A model generated the notes under the pieces. That model made no database searches, was not told where the DNA came from, and was given only the letters and a program-made list of their open reading frames with translations. A stretch of 64,000 bases of DNA from Bacteroidales bacterium Phil6. GTDB lineage: Bacteria; Bacteroidota; Bacteroidia; Bacteroidales; F082. The translations under genes and the position numbers were made by a program. The stretch is taken from contig NWBN01000022.1 of the NCBI GenBank assembly GCA_002633315.1, positions 98,356-162,355 on the forward strand, given 5' to 3'. The stretch's first letter is position 1. Each line of letters starts with the position of its first letter. Positions 11,152 through 20,132 of the stretch are shown one piece after another.

Positions 11152-12150
11152 TTATCTTATAGTTACCGTATTGCCTATTCTTACAATTTGCAAATTGAAG
11201 ATGGCTGCCATGGTATCAAAGATACTTTCCAAGGTCTCATTTTCGAATCGTGCAGTGAGTATTAAATTGTTATATTTTTCATCGAGATAAATTTCAATTC
11301 CGTATGCCTGCGATAATGATTCTGTTACTGTTAACAAAGTAACATTGTTGAAATCAAGTATTCCTGTAGTTCTGGCAAATATGTTGTTGTTACTTGACTG
11401 ATATTGTCTTTCTATACGGTTGTTATTAGTATTGAATGTGCCTCTTTCTCCTGGTATAAGTGTTATCAACTCTTGTTGTTGACCTTTTTCGTCCACGCAG
11501 TACATTTTTACTTTGCCGGAATGCAAATCCACATAATATTCTGTAGATTCTTTTTCTGCCTTTATGTCAAATTCAGTTCCGAGTACTTCTACTATCATAC
11601 TTCCGCTTTTAATACAGAAAGGCTTTTCTGGATTTTTTGCCACATCGAAATGTGCAGAACCTTCAAAGAAGATATTCCTGTTGCTTGTGTTGAAATTTTT
11701 GTTGTAAGTTAATTTAGCATTTGGCTCTAATGTCACTTCTGTGTTGTCGGGTAATATGAAATGTTGAGATTCAGCCTCTGCCATTAATATAGTTGTATTA
11801 TCATGACGCAGAAAAATGCTTAATATCAATCCCAATACCAATACTGCGGCAATCGATGCTATTGCAGCATAATACTTTGGGAACTTCTTTGTTTTGTTTG
11901 TTTCAAATATGTTGTTCTCTTCGATTTCTTTGATGCGGCGATTGACTTTTTGCAAGGCAGACTCGGTATCGAATTCTTTCTCGGCTTTTGGTTCCGAAAA
12001 TTCCCAAATCTTCTTGATAGATTCAAAGTATGATTGATTATATGGTGATTTAGTCAACCATATTTCAAACTCTTTCCTCTTCTCACTGCTGAGTTTCCCC
12101 TGCAAGAAGTCTATTATGAGTTCATTATATTTTTTGTTGACCTTTACCAT
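11152..12150 (-). CDS. FecR-family anti-sigma factor
   Basis: Single-pass inner-membrane anti-sigma/sigma regulator, 332 residues. A cytoplasmic N-terminal segment (about 1-90) with the FYQGKLS-like start seen in the family (FLQGKLSSEKRKEFEIWL) should bind the ECF factor. One membrane helix follows (about 94-112, IASIAAVLVLGLILSIF), then the periplasmic FecR domain (about 120-220, with FILPDNTEVTLEPNAKLTYN) and a DUF4974-type C-terminal domain ending in VRIGNTVTIR. It lies 101 nt after the sigma gene on the same strand and is presumably cotranscribed. In this family the periplasmic part usually senses an STN-bearing outer-membrane protein; the gene downstream encodes one. Confidence 0.92.
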   Translation of the reverse strand: MVKVNKKYNELIIDFLQGKLSSEKRKEFEIWLTKSPYNQSYFESIKKIWEFSEPKAEKEFDTESALQKVNRRIKEIEENNIFETNKTKKFPKYYAAIASIAAVLVLGLILSIFLRHDNTTILMAEAESQHFILPDNTEVTLEPNAKLTYNKNFNTSNRNIFFEGSAHFDVAKNPEKPFCIKSGSMIVEVLGTEFDIKAEKESTEYYVDLHSGKVKMYCVDEKGQQQELITLIPGERGTFNTNNNRIERQYQSSNNNIFARTTGILDFNNVTLLTVTESLSQAYGIEIYLDEKYNNLILTARFENETLESIFDTMAAIFNLQIVRIGNTVTIR

Positions 12151-12251
12151 CTCTTTTTTTCTCTTAATTTCAATTTTATGACAACTTTAAATATCGTTTT
12201 CCCTATCATTTTTTAAAATTTTAACAAAAATTTAACATTCTATGACTGTTT

Positions 12252-12818
12252 TTAGAGGAAAAACATTCCGATAAAATCTTTTAAGGCATTTCTAAGGTGT
12301 GCGAGTGCTTTGGAAAAGTCTTTTTCAACGGTTTTGGAAGATATATTCAGTTTTTCAGCTATCTCGTGATATTTCAATCCTTCATATCTTTTCATTTCGA
12401 AAGTCTTCCTCGAGCGTTCAGGCAATTCTATCAATGCTTCTTCCATTCTTAACTTCAAGTCTTCTTCTTTTAACTTTTCTAAAGGATTGTTATTGTCCGG
12501 TTCGGAATTAAATCCTATAAAATTAAGGTGCTTTTCTCTTATCTTTTGCAATTTAATATAATTTAAGGTATGGTTCAATACACCTTTATAAAGATAAGCT
12601 TCTAACGATGTGGTTATTAGCAGAGTGCTGTGTTTAAGCCATATTTTTACGAAAAAGTCTTGCACTATTTCTTCCGCCACATCATTGTCATCGACAAACC
12701 TATTGCAGTAATTGACAAGCGGTGAATAAAACTTACGGAAAATTATATCGAAAGAAAAGCGGTCGCCTTTTTTCATATTTTCAATAAGAACACCATATTC
12801 ATTGCTGTTAATTATCAT
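12252..12818 (-). CDS. ECF RNA polymerase sigma factor
   Basis: Sigma-70 family, extracytoplasmic function, of the Bacteroidetes FecI-like type (188 residues). Region 2 (about 15-85) includes FDIIFRKFYSPLVNYCNRFV and AEEIVQDFFVKIW; region 4 (about 115-180) has the helix-turn-helix GLKYHEIAEKLNISSKTVEK. The partner is the FecR-like protein downstream. A TATATTTG element at 12866-12873 suggests housekeeping-type transcription of the pair. Target promoters cannot be read from the window; the STN-barrel/beta-helix genes behind the terminator are the obvious candidates. Confidence 0.93.
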   Translation of the reverse strand: MIINSNEYGVLIENMKKGDRFSFDIIFRKFYSPLVNYCNRFVDDNDVAEEIVQDFFVKIWLKHSTLLITTSLEAYLYKGVLNHTLNYIKLQKIREKHLNFIGFNSEPDNNNPLEKLKEEDLKLRMEEALIELPERSRKTFEMKRYEGLKYHEIAEKLNISSKTVEKDFSKALAHLRNALKDFIGMFFL

Positions 12819-12865
12819 ATATTAATAGGTATAACAAACACAAAAACTCTTCAGATAATTTTATG

Positions 12866-12873
12866 CAAATATA
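12866..12873 (-). promoter_or_regulatory. Promoter -7 element for the ECF sigma gene (TATATTTG)
   Basis: Minus-strand TATATTTG, matching TAnnTTTG, lies 47 nt before the sigma ATG. No clear TTTG is seen 19-20 nt upstream, so support is from the -7 element only. Confidence 0.55.
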
Positions 12874-13136
12874 GCGTTTTTTTAAAGAGAAAAAACATTT
12901 TTGCTTTTTTTGTTGAAATGGCGTAGTGTTTATAATAAATTAATTATGTTGGACAATATTCGAAGCAAGGAATGCTGTATCATGTTGATAGATATAGTTG
13001 TTTTTAAGATATGAAACACCATTTTTTATTTTTTGATAGACAATGATATAGTCGATTTATAGCTTTAATATCAAATGGTTATTTATTTTTTGATAAAAAT
13101 TTTTCAGATTAATGCAAGAAGTATAAAAAATAGTCT
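12874..13136. other. Divergent intergenic region with a 14-bp direct repeat
   Basis: AT-rich region between the sigma gene (minus) and rplU (plus), with no plausible gene. It contains two exact copies of TTTATTTTTTGATA (13025-13038 and 13082-13095), 57 bp apart, upstream of the rplU promoter. They could be a regulatory site of the ribosomal protein operon or chance in AT-rich DNA. Confidence 0.35.
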
Positions 13137-13144
13137 TAACTTTG
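13137..13144 (+). promoter_or_regulatory. rplU promoter -7 element (TAACTTTG)
   Basis: TAACTTTG matches TAnnTTTG and lies 37 nt before the rplU ATG, leaving a leader of roughly 30 nt. No good -33 TTTG is visible at the usual distance. Confidence 0.65.
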
Positions 13145-13181
13145 CAGTCCGAAAAATTGTAAAGATTAATTGTATTAAAGA

Positions 13182-13493
13182 ATGTACGCAATTGTAGAAA
13201 TCGCAGGGCAACAGTTCAAGGTAAGCAAAGGTGATGAGATATTTTGCAATCGCTTGAAAGGTGAAGTCGAAAGCGCTATCACTTTCGATAAGGTGTTGTT
13301 GATTGATGATAATGGCAACACAAGGGTTGGCACCCCCGTCCTCCAAGGTGCTAAGGTTGATGCTACGATAGTCCAGCATCTCAGAGCTGATAAAGTTCTT
13401 GTTTTCAAGAAGAAAAGAAGAAAAGGTTATCAGAAATTAACCGGCCACCGTCAGGATATGAGTAAGGTGCGCATTGAAAACATTACTGAATAA
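13182..13493 (+). CDS. rplU: 50S ribosomal protein L21
   Basis: Large-subunit ribosomal protein that binds 23S rRNA, 103 residues as usual. The N-terminus [20 protein letters not shown] and the C-terminal [15 protein letters not shown] region are diagnostic. It is the first gene of the conserved rplU-rpmA pair; rpmA starts 22 nt after its stop. Confidence 0.98.
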   Translation: MYAIVEIAGQQFKVSKGDEIFCNRLKGEVESAITFDKVLLIDDNGNTRVGTPVLQGAKVDATIVQHLRADKVLVFKKKRRKGYQKLTGHRQDMSKVRIENITE

Positions 13494-13515
13494 AAAAATT
13501 AAAAAATTAGTAGTT

Positions 13516-13794
13516 ATGGCACACAAAAAAGGCGTTGGTAGTTCCGAAAACGGTCGTGAATCACATAGCAAACGACTCGGAGTTAAGGTGTTTGGCGGAC
13601 AAGCTGTTTTGGCAGGTAATATCATCGTTCGTCAACGTGGTACAAAACACAATCCCGGTGACAATGTGGGTATAGGTAAAGACCATACTTTGTTCGCTTT
13701 GAAAGACGGTGTTGTGAAATTTTATAAGGATAAGAAAAGAAACAACAGATCATATATCACCGTTATCCCCGTGAGCGGTGAGATAGTGGACTGA
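13516..13794 (+). CDS. rpmA: 50S ribosomal protein L27
   Basis: Ribosomal protein at the peptidyl-transferase centre, 92 residues. The open frame extends back to 13474, inside rplU, but the conserved N-terminus [16 protein letters not shown] fixes the start at 13516. As in other Bacteroidota, there is no Firmicutes-type cleavable N-terminal extension. A Rho-independent terminator follows 23 nt after the stop. Confidence 0.98.
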   Translation: MAHKKGVGSSENGRESHSKRLGVKVFGGQAVLAGNIIVRQRGTKHNPGDNVGIGKDHTLFALKDGVVKFYKDKKRNNRSYITVIPVSGEIVD

Positions 13795-13817
13795 TTGTTT
13801 TGAATAACGAGACAGAG

Positions 13818-13850
13818 AAAAGCCCGGTTCATTGTAATCGGGCTTTTTTG
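13818..13850 (+). terminator. Terminator of rplU-rpmA
   Basis: The stem AAAAGCCCG / CGGGCTTTT (13818-13826 with 13839-13847) has a 12-nt loop and its 3' arm merges into a run of six T. It separates the ribosomal protein operon from serS. Confidence 0.92.
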
Positions 13851-13922
13851 TTCTTCATGACACTTCTTTTGTATTTTTGAAGAAAAATTTAAAAAACACT
13901 CCGATTTTTTGGTTCTAAATAT

Positions 13923-13930
13923 TATTTTTG
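13923..13930 (+). promoter_or_regulatory. serS promoter -7 element (TATTTTTG)
   Basis: TATTTTTG fits TAnnTTTG and lies 19 nt before the serS ATG, giving a very short leader. The -33 element is not clear. Confidence 0.6.
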
Positions 13931-13949
13931 CAAAACAAATATAACGCTT

Positions 13950-15221
13950 ATGTTAGTAATATCTTATATCAGAGAACATAAAGAAGAGGTTATCAATCGT
14001 CTGAGTATCAAAAACTTTACTCGTTTTGAGCTGATTGATGAGATTTTAGAACTCGATGATGAACGTCGTAGAGTACAACAGGAAAACGACGAGGCTCTCG
14101 CCGAAGCCAATAATTTAGCCCGTATTATTGGTGATTTGTTTAAACAGGGCAAGGCATCAGAAGCTAATGAACTGAAAGCGAGAAATGCTGTGCTTAAAGA
14201 GAAGGCCAAGTCGTGCTCCGACAGACTCGCAGTGATAAAACAGAGCATTCAGGAAAAACTTGTTGAGATTCCCAATACCCCTCATCTTGATGTGCCTCGT
14301 GGCAAGACTGCTGCCGACAATCTTAATGTGCATCAGGAAGGAGAGATGCCTAAACTGCCGGATAATGCAATGCCACACTGGGAGTTGCTTAACAAATATC
14401 AACTCGCCGATTTCGAACTCGGCAACAAGGTCACCGGAGCCGGATTCCCTTTCTATAAAGGTAAAGGTGCCCGTCTGCAGCGTGCCTTGATAAATTTCTT
14501 CCTCGATGAGGCTGTCAGTGATGGTTATTTCGAGGTGCAGCCTCCTGTCCTTGTCAATGAGGCTTCTGCCTATGCTACCGGTCAACTTCCTGATAAAGAG
14601 GCTCAGATGTATGCTGTGCCTCTCGATAAGATGTATCTTATTCCTACTGCAGAGGTGCCGGTAACCAATATATTCCGTGATCAGATTGTACAAGAAGCAC
14701 AATTGCCGATAAAAACAGTCGCTTATTCCAATTGTTTCCGTCGTGAGGCAGGTTCATGGGGTAAAAATGTAAGAGGCTTGAATCGTCTTCATCAGTTCGA
14801 CAAGGTGGAGATTGTGGAAATAGCTAATCCTGCTAATTCATACGAACGTCTTGAGGCTATGAAAGCCCATGTTGCAGGCTTGCTTCGTAAACTCGAATTG
14901 CCATTCCGCGTCCTTCGTCTCTGCGGTGGCGACATGAGTTTTACTTCAGCAATGACATACGACTTCGAGGTTTATTCTGCTGCACAGCAACTGTGGCTTG
15001 AGGTAAGTTCCGTCTCCAATTTCGAAACTTTCCAAGCTAACAGAATGAAACTCAGATTTAAAGATAAAGAAGGCAATATCAATTTCGTGCATACTCTTAA
15101 CGGTAGTGCTCTCGCTCTCCCGCGTATTGTGGCCGCTTTGCTTGAGAATAACCAATGTGCTGAGGGCATTAGAATTCCTAAAGCACTCCAAAAATATACC
15201 GGCTTTGAGATTATTGACTAA
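13950..15221 (+). CDS. serS: Seryl-tRNA synthetase
   Basis: Class II aminoacyl-tRNA synthetase charging tRNA-Ser (423 residues). The N-terminal coiled-coil arm (about 1-110, with RRRVQQENDEALAEANN) reaches the tRNA long variable arm. The catalytic core has motif 2 (SNCFRREAGSWGKNVRGLNR, about 255-275) and motif 3 (LNGSALALPRIVAALLENNQ, about 385-405). The start MLVISYIREHKEEVINRL matches the family. It has its own promoter, separate from rpmA. Confidence 0.97.
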   Translation: MLVISYIREHKEEVINRLSIKNFTRFELIDEILELDDERRRVQQENDEALAEANNLARIIGDLFKQGKASEANELKARNAVLKEKAKSCSDRLAVIKQSIQEKLVEIPNTPHLDVPRGKTAADNLNVHQEGEMPKLPDNAMPHWELLNKYQLADFELGNKVTGAGFPFYKGKGARLQRALINFFLDEAVSDGYFEVQPPVLVNEASAYATGQLPDKEAQMYAVPLDKMYLIPTAEVPVTNIFRDQIVQEAQLPIKTVAYSNCFRREAGSWGKNVRGLNRLHQFDKVEIVEIANPANSYERLEAMKAHVAGLLRKLELPFRVLRLCGGDMSFTSAMTYDFEVYSAAQQLWLEVSSVSNFETFQANRMKLRFKDKEGNINFVHTLNGSALALPRIVAALLENNQCAEGIRIPKALQKYTGFEIID

Positions 15222-15231
15222 TATATTATGT

Positions 15232-15258
15232 TTGTTGTCGTTGTTGTCGTTGTTGTCA
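15232..15258 (+). repeat. 9-bp tandem repeat, three copies, in the lipoprotein signal sequence
   Basis: Unit ttgttgtcg repeated three times, the last copy ending in a. Unit changes would add or remove three codons (LLS) without shifting the frame; the adjoining TTT at 15231-15233 is where one base decides whether the ATG at 15228 is in frame. Confidence 0.85.
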
Positions 15259-15669
15259 TGCTCCGACACTCCGTCAAAACAGGTGAGTTCGATGCAAAAA
15301 CGCCTCGCTGTCGTGCAGTCCGGCGTTTCGACTCTGTATGAGAGGGATTTTGACTTCCTCGTAAAGGAATATTATCGCATAGATACTACTTTGGCAAGAA
15401 AATCCAACATATCAAAGGAAATGGATTTGTTGGCGTCATATCTTCAACAGTTTGAAACGGTTAGAGTGGATATGCTCGATGAGATAAAATATTCCGAACA
15501 ACAGTTGTCGGATCTTAAATACGATATAGATAACAACAAGCTTTCCGAAAATGATATCTCCAAGTATCTTAAGGATGAAGATGCTGCCGTGAAACGACTT
15601 GAGGCTCAATTGGATTATTTTCGTGACAGATTTTCTCAACAGAAAAAAGTCGTCAAGAACTTAAAGTAA
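15232..15669 (+). CDS. Small putative lipoprotein, no ATG start
   Basis: About 145 residues if started at the TTG at 15232, giving MLSLLSLLSC: a short hydrophobic stretch ending in a lipobox (LLSC) and then SDTPSKQ. The rest is a charged, largely helical sequence with coiled-coil character (YSEQQLSDLKYDIDNN; AAVKRLEAQLDYFRDRF). I recognise no family. The frame is open upstream into serS, but no in-frame ATG follows the serS stop. The codons for the signal stretch are three copies of a 9-bp unit, ttgttgtcg (15232-15258, last base changed). An ATG at 15228 is one T out of frame with it. The TPR gene follows 9 nt later, suggesting a shared transcript. Confidence 0.6.
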   Translation: MLSLLSLLSCSDTPSKQVSSMQKRLAVVQSGVSTLYERDFDFLVKEYYRIDTTLARKSNISKEMDLLASYLQQFETVRVDMLDEIKYSEQQLSDLKYDIDNNKLSENDISKYLKDEDAAVKRLEAQLDYFRDRFSQQKKVVKNLK

Positions 15670-15678
15670 TGATATGCC

Positions 15679-17523
15679 ATGAAAGTGCCCTGTCTTGTTT
15701 TCTTTTTGCTGTTCGCTTTTTTGTCGATTGATGTTCAAGCACAGATTAATATCAACAATCCTCAAAAGATGGAACAAAAGGTGACTGAAGAACGTCTTGC
15801 AAAAGAATTGTTCAATAAAAAGGAATATGATAAGGCGAAAGATATATATCTTAAATTGTACAATGATTATAAACAAATTGTATATTTTAACCAGTATATC
15901 GACTGTCTCGTTCTTGACGGGGATTTAAGTCTGGCAGAACGCAGCCTGAGAACTTATTTGAGAGGCAATAACTCCAATTGGAGAGCCAAAGTGCTGCTTG
16001 GCAATATCTATATTCTTGGTAACGAATATGACAAGGCAGACAAATATTTCGTAAGATTTATAAAAGAAGTACCCAAGACAAGGAGAACTGTATCCGAAGT
16101 CGCCTCAATAATGCGTTCTTATGGATTGGAGAAATACGCATTGCAGCTCTATGAGGATGCTGCTGAAATTCCGGAGATAGATTATCAGTTTTATCTTGAA
16201 AGAGCATATTGCTATCAGTCGATGCTCGACTTTGAGAATGCTACTGAGATGTATCTTCGACACCTTGAAAAGACTCCTAAACAATATGATATGGTGAAAA
16301 ACCGTATCCGTGTCATGATGATGTATGATATGGACGGTTCCATAAATGATATTATTAGGACTGTTTTGCTTGCCAATACTCAGAAATATCCTGATAATAT
16401 AAAGTTTTCGGAATTGTTGATGTGGTTTTCTTTGCAGATGATGGATTATGATATAGCCCTGATGCAGGCTGAGGCTCTTGACCGCAGGACAGGAGATAGG
16501 GAGAACGACGTATTTTATATAGCAAGTATTGCAGAGGATAACAAGGAATTTGAGGTGGCTTCCGATGCTTATAACTATATAGTCAACAAACATCAGGATG
16601 GAGTGTTCTATTTGAAGGCGGCGGTGGCATTGTTGAACCTGGAATATTTGAAAGCCGTAGAAGAAAATATCAACGATGTCAAGTATTATGAGTCTTTGTC
16701 GAAACGTATAGATCAGGCTTTTGATAATATAGGATTCTTTCAGCAGACCCGTCCTCTCATGCTTGCACAAGCTGAAATATTGGCATATCATCTTGATAGA
16801 ACCGACGATGCTGTTTCTCTTTTAGAGAAAGGTATAGCTCTTGGCGGCACTAATTATGAACAGTCGATTCTGAAAATGCGTCTTGCCGACATATATCTTT
16901 ATAATGATGAGATATGGGAAGCTACTTTGTTGTACAGTCAGGTGGATAAGGCAATGAAAGATGACCCTTTGGGACATGAGGCAAGACTGAAAAATGCACG
17001 ACTTCGTTATTATATAGGTGAATTTCAATGGGCTGTCACTGTGCTTGATATACTGAAATCTGCCACGTCAAAATTGGTTGCCAACGATGCCATGACATTG
17101 TCGCTTTTGATAAAAGATAACTTGGAATATGATACTGTGGCATTAAGACGTATAGCAAAAGCAGATTATTATATCTATCAGAAAAAATATGACATTGCCG
17201 AGGAAGTACTTGATTCTGTTTGTATTTATAACCCTAATGAAGTAAGTCTTCCGGCAGTGTATTATCGTAAGGCGCAGATTGCAATGACACGTCAGGATTA
17301 TGTTATGGCGGACAGCTTGTTTCGTAAGGTATATGAGGGTTATGCCGGTAGTTATATTGCTGACGAGGCTTTGATGGATGATGCTGAGGTGTTGGAAAAA
17401 TATCTTGACAGAAAAGATGATGCGATGCGTTGTTATGAGATGTTGATGGATACATATACTGCCAGCGTTTATGTGGCTCAGGCACGCAAAAATTATCGCC
17501 GGATTCGTGATGGTATAAAATGA
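15679..17523 (+). CDS. Periplasmic or secreted tetratricopeptide-repeat protein
   Basis: 614 residues. The signal peptide MKVPCLVFFLLFAFLSIDVQA is followed by mature QINI. The remainder is a helical solenoid of TPR-like repeats, e.g. AKELFNKKEYDKAKDIYLKL (about residue 37), NYIVNKHQDGVFYLKAAVAL and YRKAQIAMTRQDYVMADSLF near the C-terminus. Such proteins act as protein-protein interaction scaffolds; no specific partner can be inferred. It lies between a putative lipoprotein and rsmA, 7 nt before the latter, so an operon is likely. Confidence 0.8.
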   Translation: MKVPCLVFFLLFAFLSIDVQAQININNPQKMEQKVTEERLAKELFNKKEYDKAKDIYLKLYNDYKQIVYFNQYIDCLVLDGDLSLAERSLRTYLRGNNSNWRAKVLLGNIYILGNEYDKADKYFVRFIKEVPKTRRTVSEVASIMRSYGLEKYALQLYEDAAEIPEIDYQFYLERAYCYQSMLDFENATEMYLRHLEKTPKQYDMVKNRIRVMMMYDMDGSINDIIRTVLLANTQKYPDNIKFSELLMWFSLQMMDYDIALMQAEALDRRTGDRENDVFYIASIAEDNKEFEVASDAYNYIVNKHQDGVFYLKAAVALLNLEYLKAVEENINDVKYYESLSKRIDQAFDNIGFFQQTRPLMLAQAEILAYHLDRTDDAVSLLEKGIALGGTNYEQSILKMRLADIYLYNDEIWEATLLYSQVDKAMKDDPLGHEARLKNARLRYYIGEFQWAVTVLDILKSATSKLVANDAMTLSLLIKDNLEYDTVALRRIAKADYYIYQKKYDIAEEVLDSVCIYNPNEVSLPAVYYRKAQIAMTRQDYVMADSLFRKVYEGYAGSYIADEALMDDAEVLEKYLDRKDDAMRCYEMLMDTYTASVYVAQARKNYRRIRDGIK

Positions 17524-17530
17524 TGGTTGT

Positions 17531-18307
17531 ATGAAAGATAATATCGGTAAAGTAAAACCCAAAAAGGCACTTGGACAACATTTCCTCATGGATTTGAATA
17601 TTGCTCACGATATTGTTGATGCCTTGTCTGACGAGGTGGGAGAAGTCGTTGAAGTAGGTGCGGGCATGGGTGTACTTACTCGTTATCTTATCCCAAGATT
17701 TGGTGATAGGCTTCATGTTGTTGAGATTGATAATGAATCTGTTGTATATCTTGAAAAGGCATTTCCTGAACTTGGTACAGCAATAGAACATGCCGATTTC
17801 CTTAAAACGGATTTGCAGCATTTTGGTGATGGTATTGCCATAATAGGCAATTTCCCTTATAATATTAGCAGTCAGATTTTTTTTCATGTGCTGAAATATC
17901 GTGACAATGTGATTGAGATTGTCGGTATGCTTCAAAAAGAAGTGGCAGAACGTATCAGTGCTGCACCGGGAAGTAAGACATACGGCATTTTAAGTGTCTT
18001 GCTGCAGGCTTGGTATGATATCGAGTATCTTTTTACTGTCAACGAGAATGTCTTTAACCCGCCTCCAAAAGTTAAATCAGCAGTGATACGTCTTAGACGT
18101 AATGAGGTAAAATCTTTGAATTGTGATGAAAGATATTTTACAATGGTTGTAAAACAGTCTTTTAATCAACGTCGCAAGACTTTGCGCAATTCATTGCGTT
18201 CTCTTGTACCTGCTGATATGATGGATAATCCTCTTTTGGATAAACGTCCTGAGCAACTGTCTGTTGACGATTTCGTTACTTTGACAAATATGTTGTCAAT
18301 AAAATAG
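17531..18307 (+). CDS. rsmA: 16S rRNA dimethyladenosine transferase
   Basis: SAM-dependent KsgA-family enzyme that dimethylates the two adjacent adenosines (A1518/A1519, E. coli numbering) in the 3'-terminal 16S rRNA hairpin. Seen: N-terminal KPKKALGQHFL, SAM-binding VVEVGAGMGVLT (about 36-47), catalytic motif IGNFPYNISSQIF (about 105-117) and the C-terminal QSFNQRRKTLRNSL. Length 258 is typical. Confidence 0.97.
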   Translation: MKDNIGKVKPKKALGQHFLMDLNIAHDIVDALSDEVGEVVEVGAGMGVLTRYLIPRFGDRLHVVEIDNESVVYLEKAFPELGTAIEHADFLKTDLQHFGDGIAIIGNFPYNISSQIFFHVLKYRDNVIEIVGMLQKEVAERISAAPGSKTYGILSVLLQAWYDIEYLFTVNENVFNPPPKVKSAVIRLRRNEVKSLNCDERYFTMVVKQSFNQRRKTLRNSLRSLVPADMMDNPLLDKRPEQLSVDDFVTLTNMLSIK

Positions 18308-18467
18308 TTTTTTTAGTAAGCTTTTAAAATTACATTTAGCAATATACTTCGAGATAGTGTTAAAAGCAGTATCTATTGTTTTTCAATAAGTATATAAGGA
18401 ATTATCATCGCTTTTCGGGACAGTATCTTTGGAAAGGATGGTATCATTATCTGTTTTCCGTTCTTTT

Positions 18468-20132
18468 TTACTTCTGCATATTCTGTCTCCGGCAAGATGT
18501 CTGATTCTTGTCGGTTGTATTGTTGAAGAGCAGGAAAGAATTGAAAAATGCAAACAATGTGACACCTGCCTGAGACTCTATGGTATCTTCTGTAAACATC
18601 GACAGTAACATGATAAGAAAGAAAGTAACATAAAGGAAGTTACGTGAGTTTTTGTCGAAAATTATCGGGTATAATAATGTAAATAAGAACCATAACAAGC
18701 CTATTATTCCCAGTCCTACAGTGATAGACAGATACTGATTATGAGAGCGGTGCCTATATTGTGGAAGGAGTTTTGAGTCAGATTCTTCATAATAATTTTC
18801 AAAAGCGTCAGGCAAATCTCCGGTACCGACACCGAAAATCAAATTGTCTTTTATGATGTTTAATGAAGCTTTGATATATTCTATTCTTTGGAATTCCGAA
18901 CTGCCGTTTGCGTCTTTTGTCTTTTTATACCTTTGATAAGCAACCAACATTTTCGACAGCCTTGTCATGATTCCGGGATTGTATATATAGTTATAATTGT
19001 CGATGTTATTTTCAATATGTTGAATATCTTCTTTTGTGAGTTGAGATAAGCCTTCTGCATCTTTTCTTAAGTTTTTGGAATTCAAATATCTTATAACAGA
19101 TTGATAATCAATATCTTTAAAATCAACATCGCTAATTTTTTTCCATTCTTCTTCTAATTCGGGTTCACAAATGTAAAGTCCGGAATATCTGCCTTCTTCT
19201 ATCGGAAAATTTACAGTGTCATGGATATATGGGTTCCCCAATTTTGTTGTTTTGTCTAATGTAGAGAAATCGATTTTTCCCGGGAAAAGGTTTTCTTTTA
19301 TTATTTTGAAAGTTTTCAATGAGCCAATTGCGAATACTACAAGTATTAATGAGAAAACTATTATTTTAACAGTCGTATTACCTTTTTTTATTGTGAAATA
19401 GATGATCATTAAAGAAGGTATGACAGTCAACAATACAAAACCTATGAGAGATTCAAAAACAAATGTAAGCCACAAGAACCATAATATTAAGGTCGTCATA
19501 ATGATTTTCAATGAAATATGATATTTTCTAGTCACTATGAAATAGGCAAGAATGAAAATGCTGAAAACTATACTTAGACAGAATCGTATGTGACTGATAA
19601 AAACTGATATTTCCCGTACATCGAGGAAGTCTTTGCTTAGATACTTCTCTGTACTGAAAATTGCGCCGAAAACAATGGAGGCAATGTAAAACCATAACAC
19701 AATATCGGTTTGTTTGCGTGTAAGCGGTTTCATGGAAGATAGCAATACAGGAAAGAGAAGCAGAGGCAGTTTAGTGCGCAAATCTTTTGCTGCATAATCG
19801 AAATCGGCAGTGTGTATCAAACCTAACACATGAATAAGAAATAATGATGAAAGCACGAGAGCTGTTTTGTTGTGCAGAAAAGTGTTGAATCTCTCTTTGA
19901 TGTTGCATCCGATATAACGGAACGACACTGCAATTTGAGACGACAGGCGAGGCAGAAGACTCTTTTCTGAAAACATCTTGTTGATGTCAGCCATGGGAAC
20001 GCCGACAAGAATCCATACTGCGAGAAGGTAAAACTGTGTTACACTCATCCCATAATTTGATAACGGAATGAATACCGCCATACTGATGAGTCCAAGAAGA
20101 TAAAATCCTGTGCCAATTTTGCCGTAACTCAT
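18468..20132 (-). CDS. O-antigen ligase/Wzy-like polytopic membrane protein
   Basis: 554 residues with about ten or more predicted membrane helices, and a long loop (about 270-440) that ends in the family signature around HRSHNQYLSITVGLGIIGLL, preceded by LIFGVGTGDLPDAFENYY. This layout is that of the O-antigen ligase/polymerase superfamily (Wzy_C/WaaL), which joins surface glycans at the periplasmic face. Whether it is a ligase or a polymerase cannot be told from sequence. Its start overlaps the stop of the S41 protease gene by 4 bp (ATGA-type), so they are translationally coupled. Last gene of the DUF4271-hemD-rnpA-yidD-S41 operon. Confidence 0.78.
   Translation of the reverse strand: MSYGKIGTGFYLLGLISMAVFIPLSNYGMSVTQFYLLAVWILVGVPMADINKMFSEKSLLPRLSSQIAVSFRYIGCNIKERFNTFLHNKTALVLSSLFLIHVLGLIHTADFDYAAKDLRTKLPLLLFPVLLSSMKPLTRKQTDIVLWFYIASIVFGAIFSTEKYLSKDFLDVREISVFISHIRFCLSIVFSIFILAYFIVTRKYHISLKIIMTTLILWFLWLTFVFESLIGFVLLTVIPSLMIIYFTIKKGNTTVKIIVFSLILVVFAIGSLKTFKIIKENLFPGKIDFSTLDKTTKLGNPYIHDTVNFPIEEGRYSGLYICEPELEEEWKKISDVDFKDIDYQSVIRYLNSKNLRKDAEGLSQLTKEDIQHIENNIDNYNYIYNPGIMTRLSKMLVAYQRYKKTKDANGSSEFQRIEYIKASLNIIKDNLIFGVGTGDLPDAFENYYEESDSKLLPQYRHRSHNQYLSITVGLGIIGLLWFLFTLLYPIIFDKNSRNFLYVTFFLIMLLSMFTEDTIESQAGVTLFAFFNSFLLFNNTTDKNQTSCRRQNMQK

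Noticed and set aside
14157..14702. Minus-strand open frame of 181 codons
   Set aside because: Fully antisense to serS, with no recognisable motif.
16105..16791. Long minus-strand open frame (228 codons)
   Set aside because: Antisense to the TPR protein; composition is a reverse shadow (His/Ile/Tyr-rich) with no domain, promoter or neighbour logic.
18424..18431. TATCTTTG on the plus strand as a promoter
   Set aside because: It lies in the convergent gap after rsmA and points into the antisense of the O-antigen ligase-like gene; no gene follows it and no -33 is visible.
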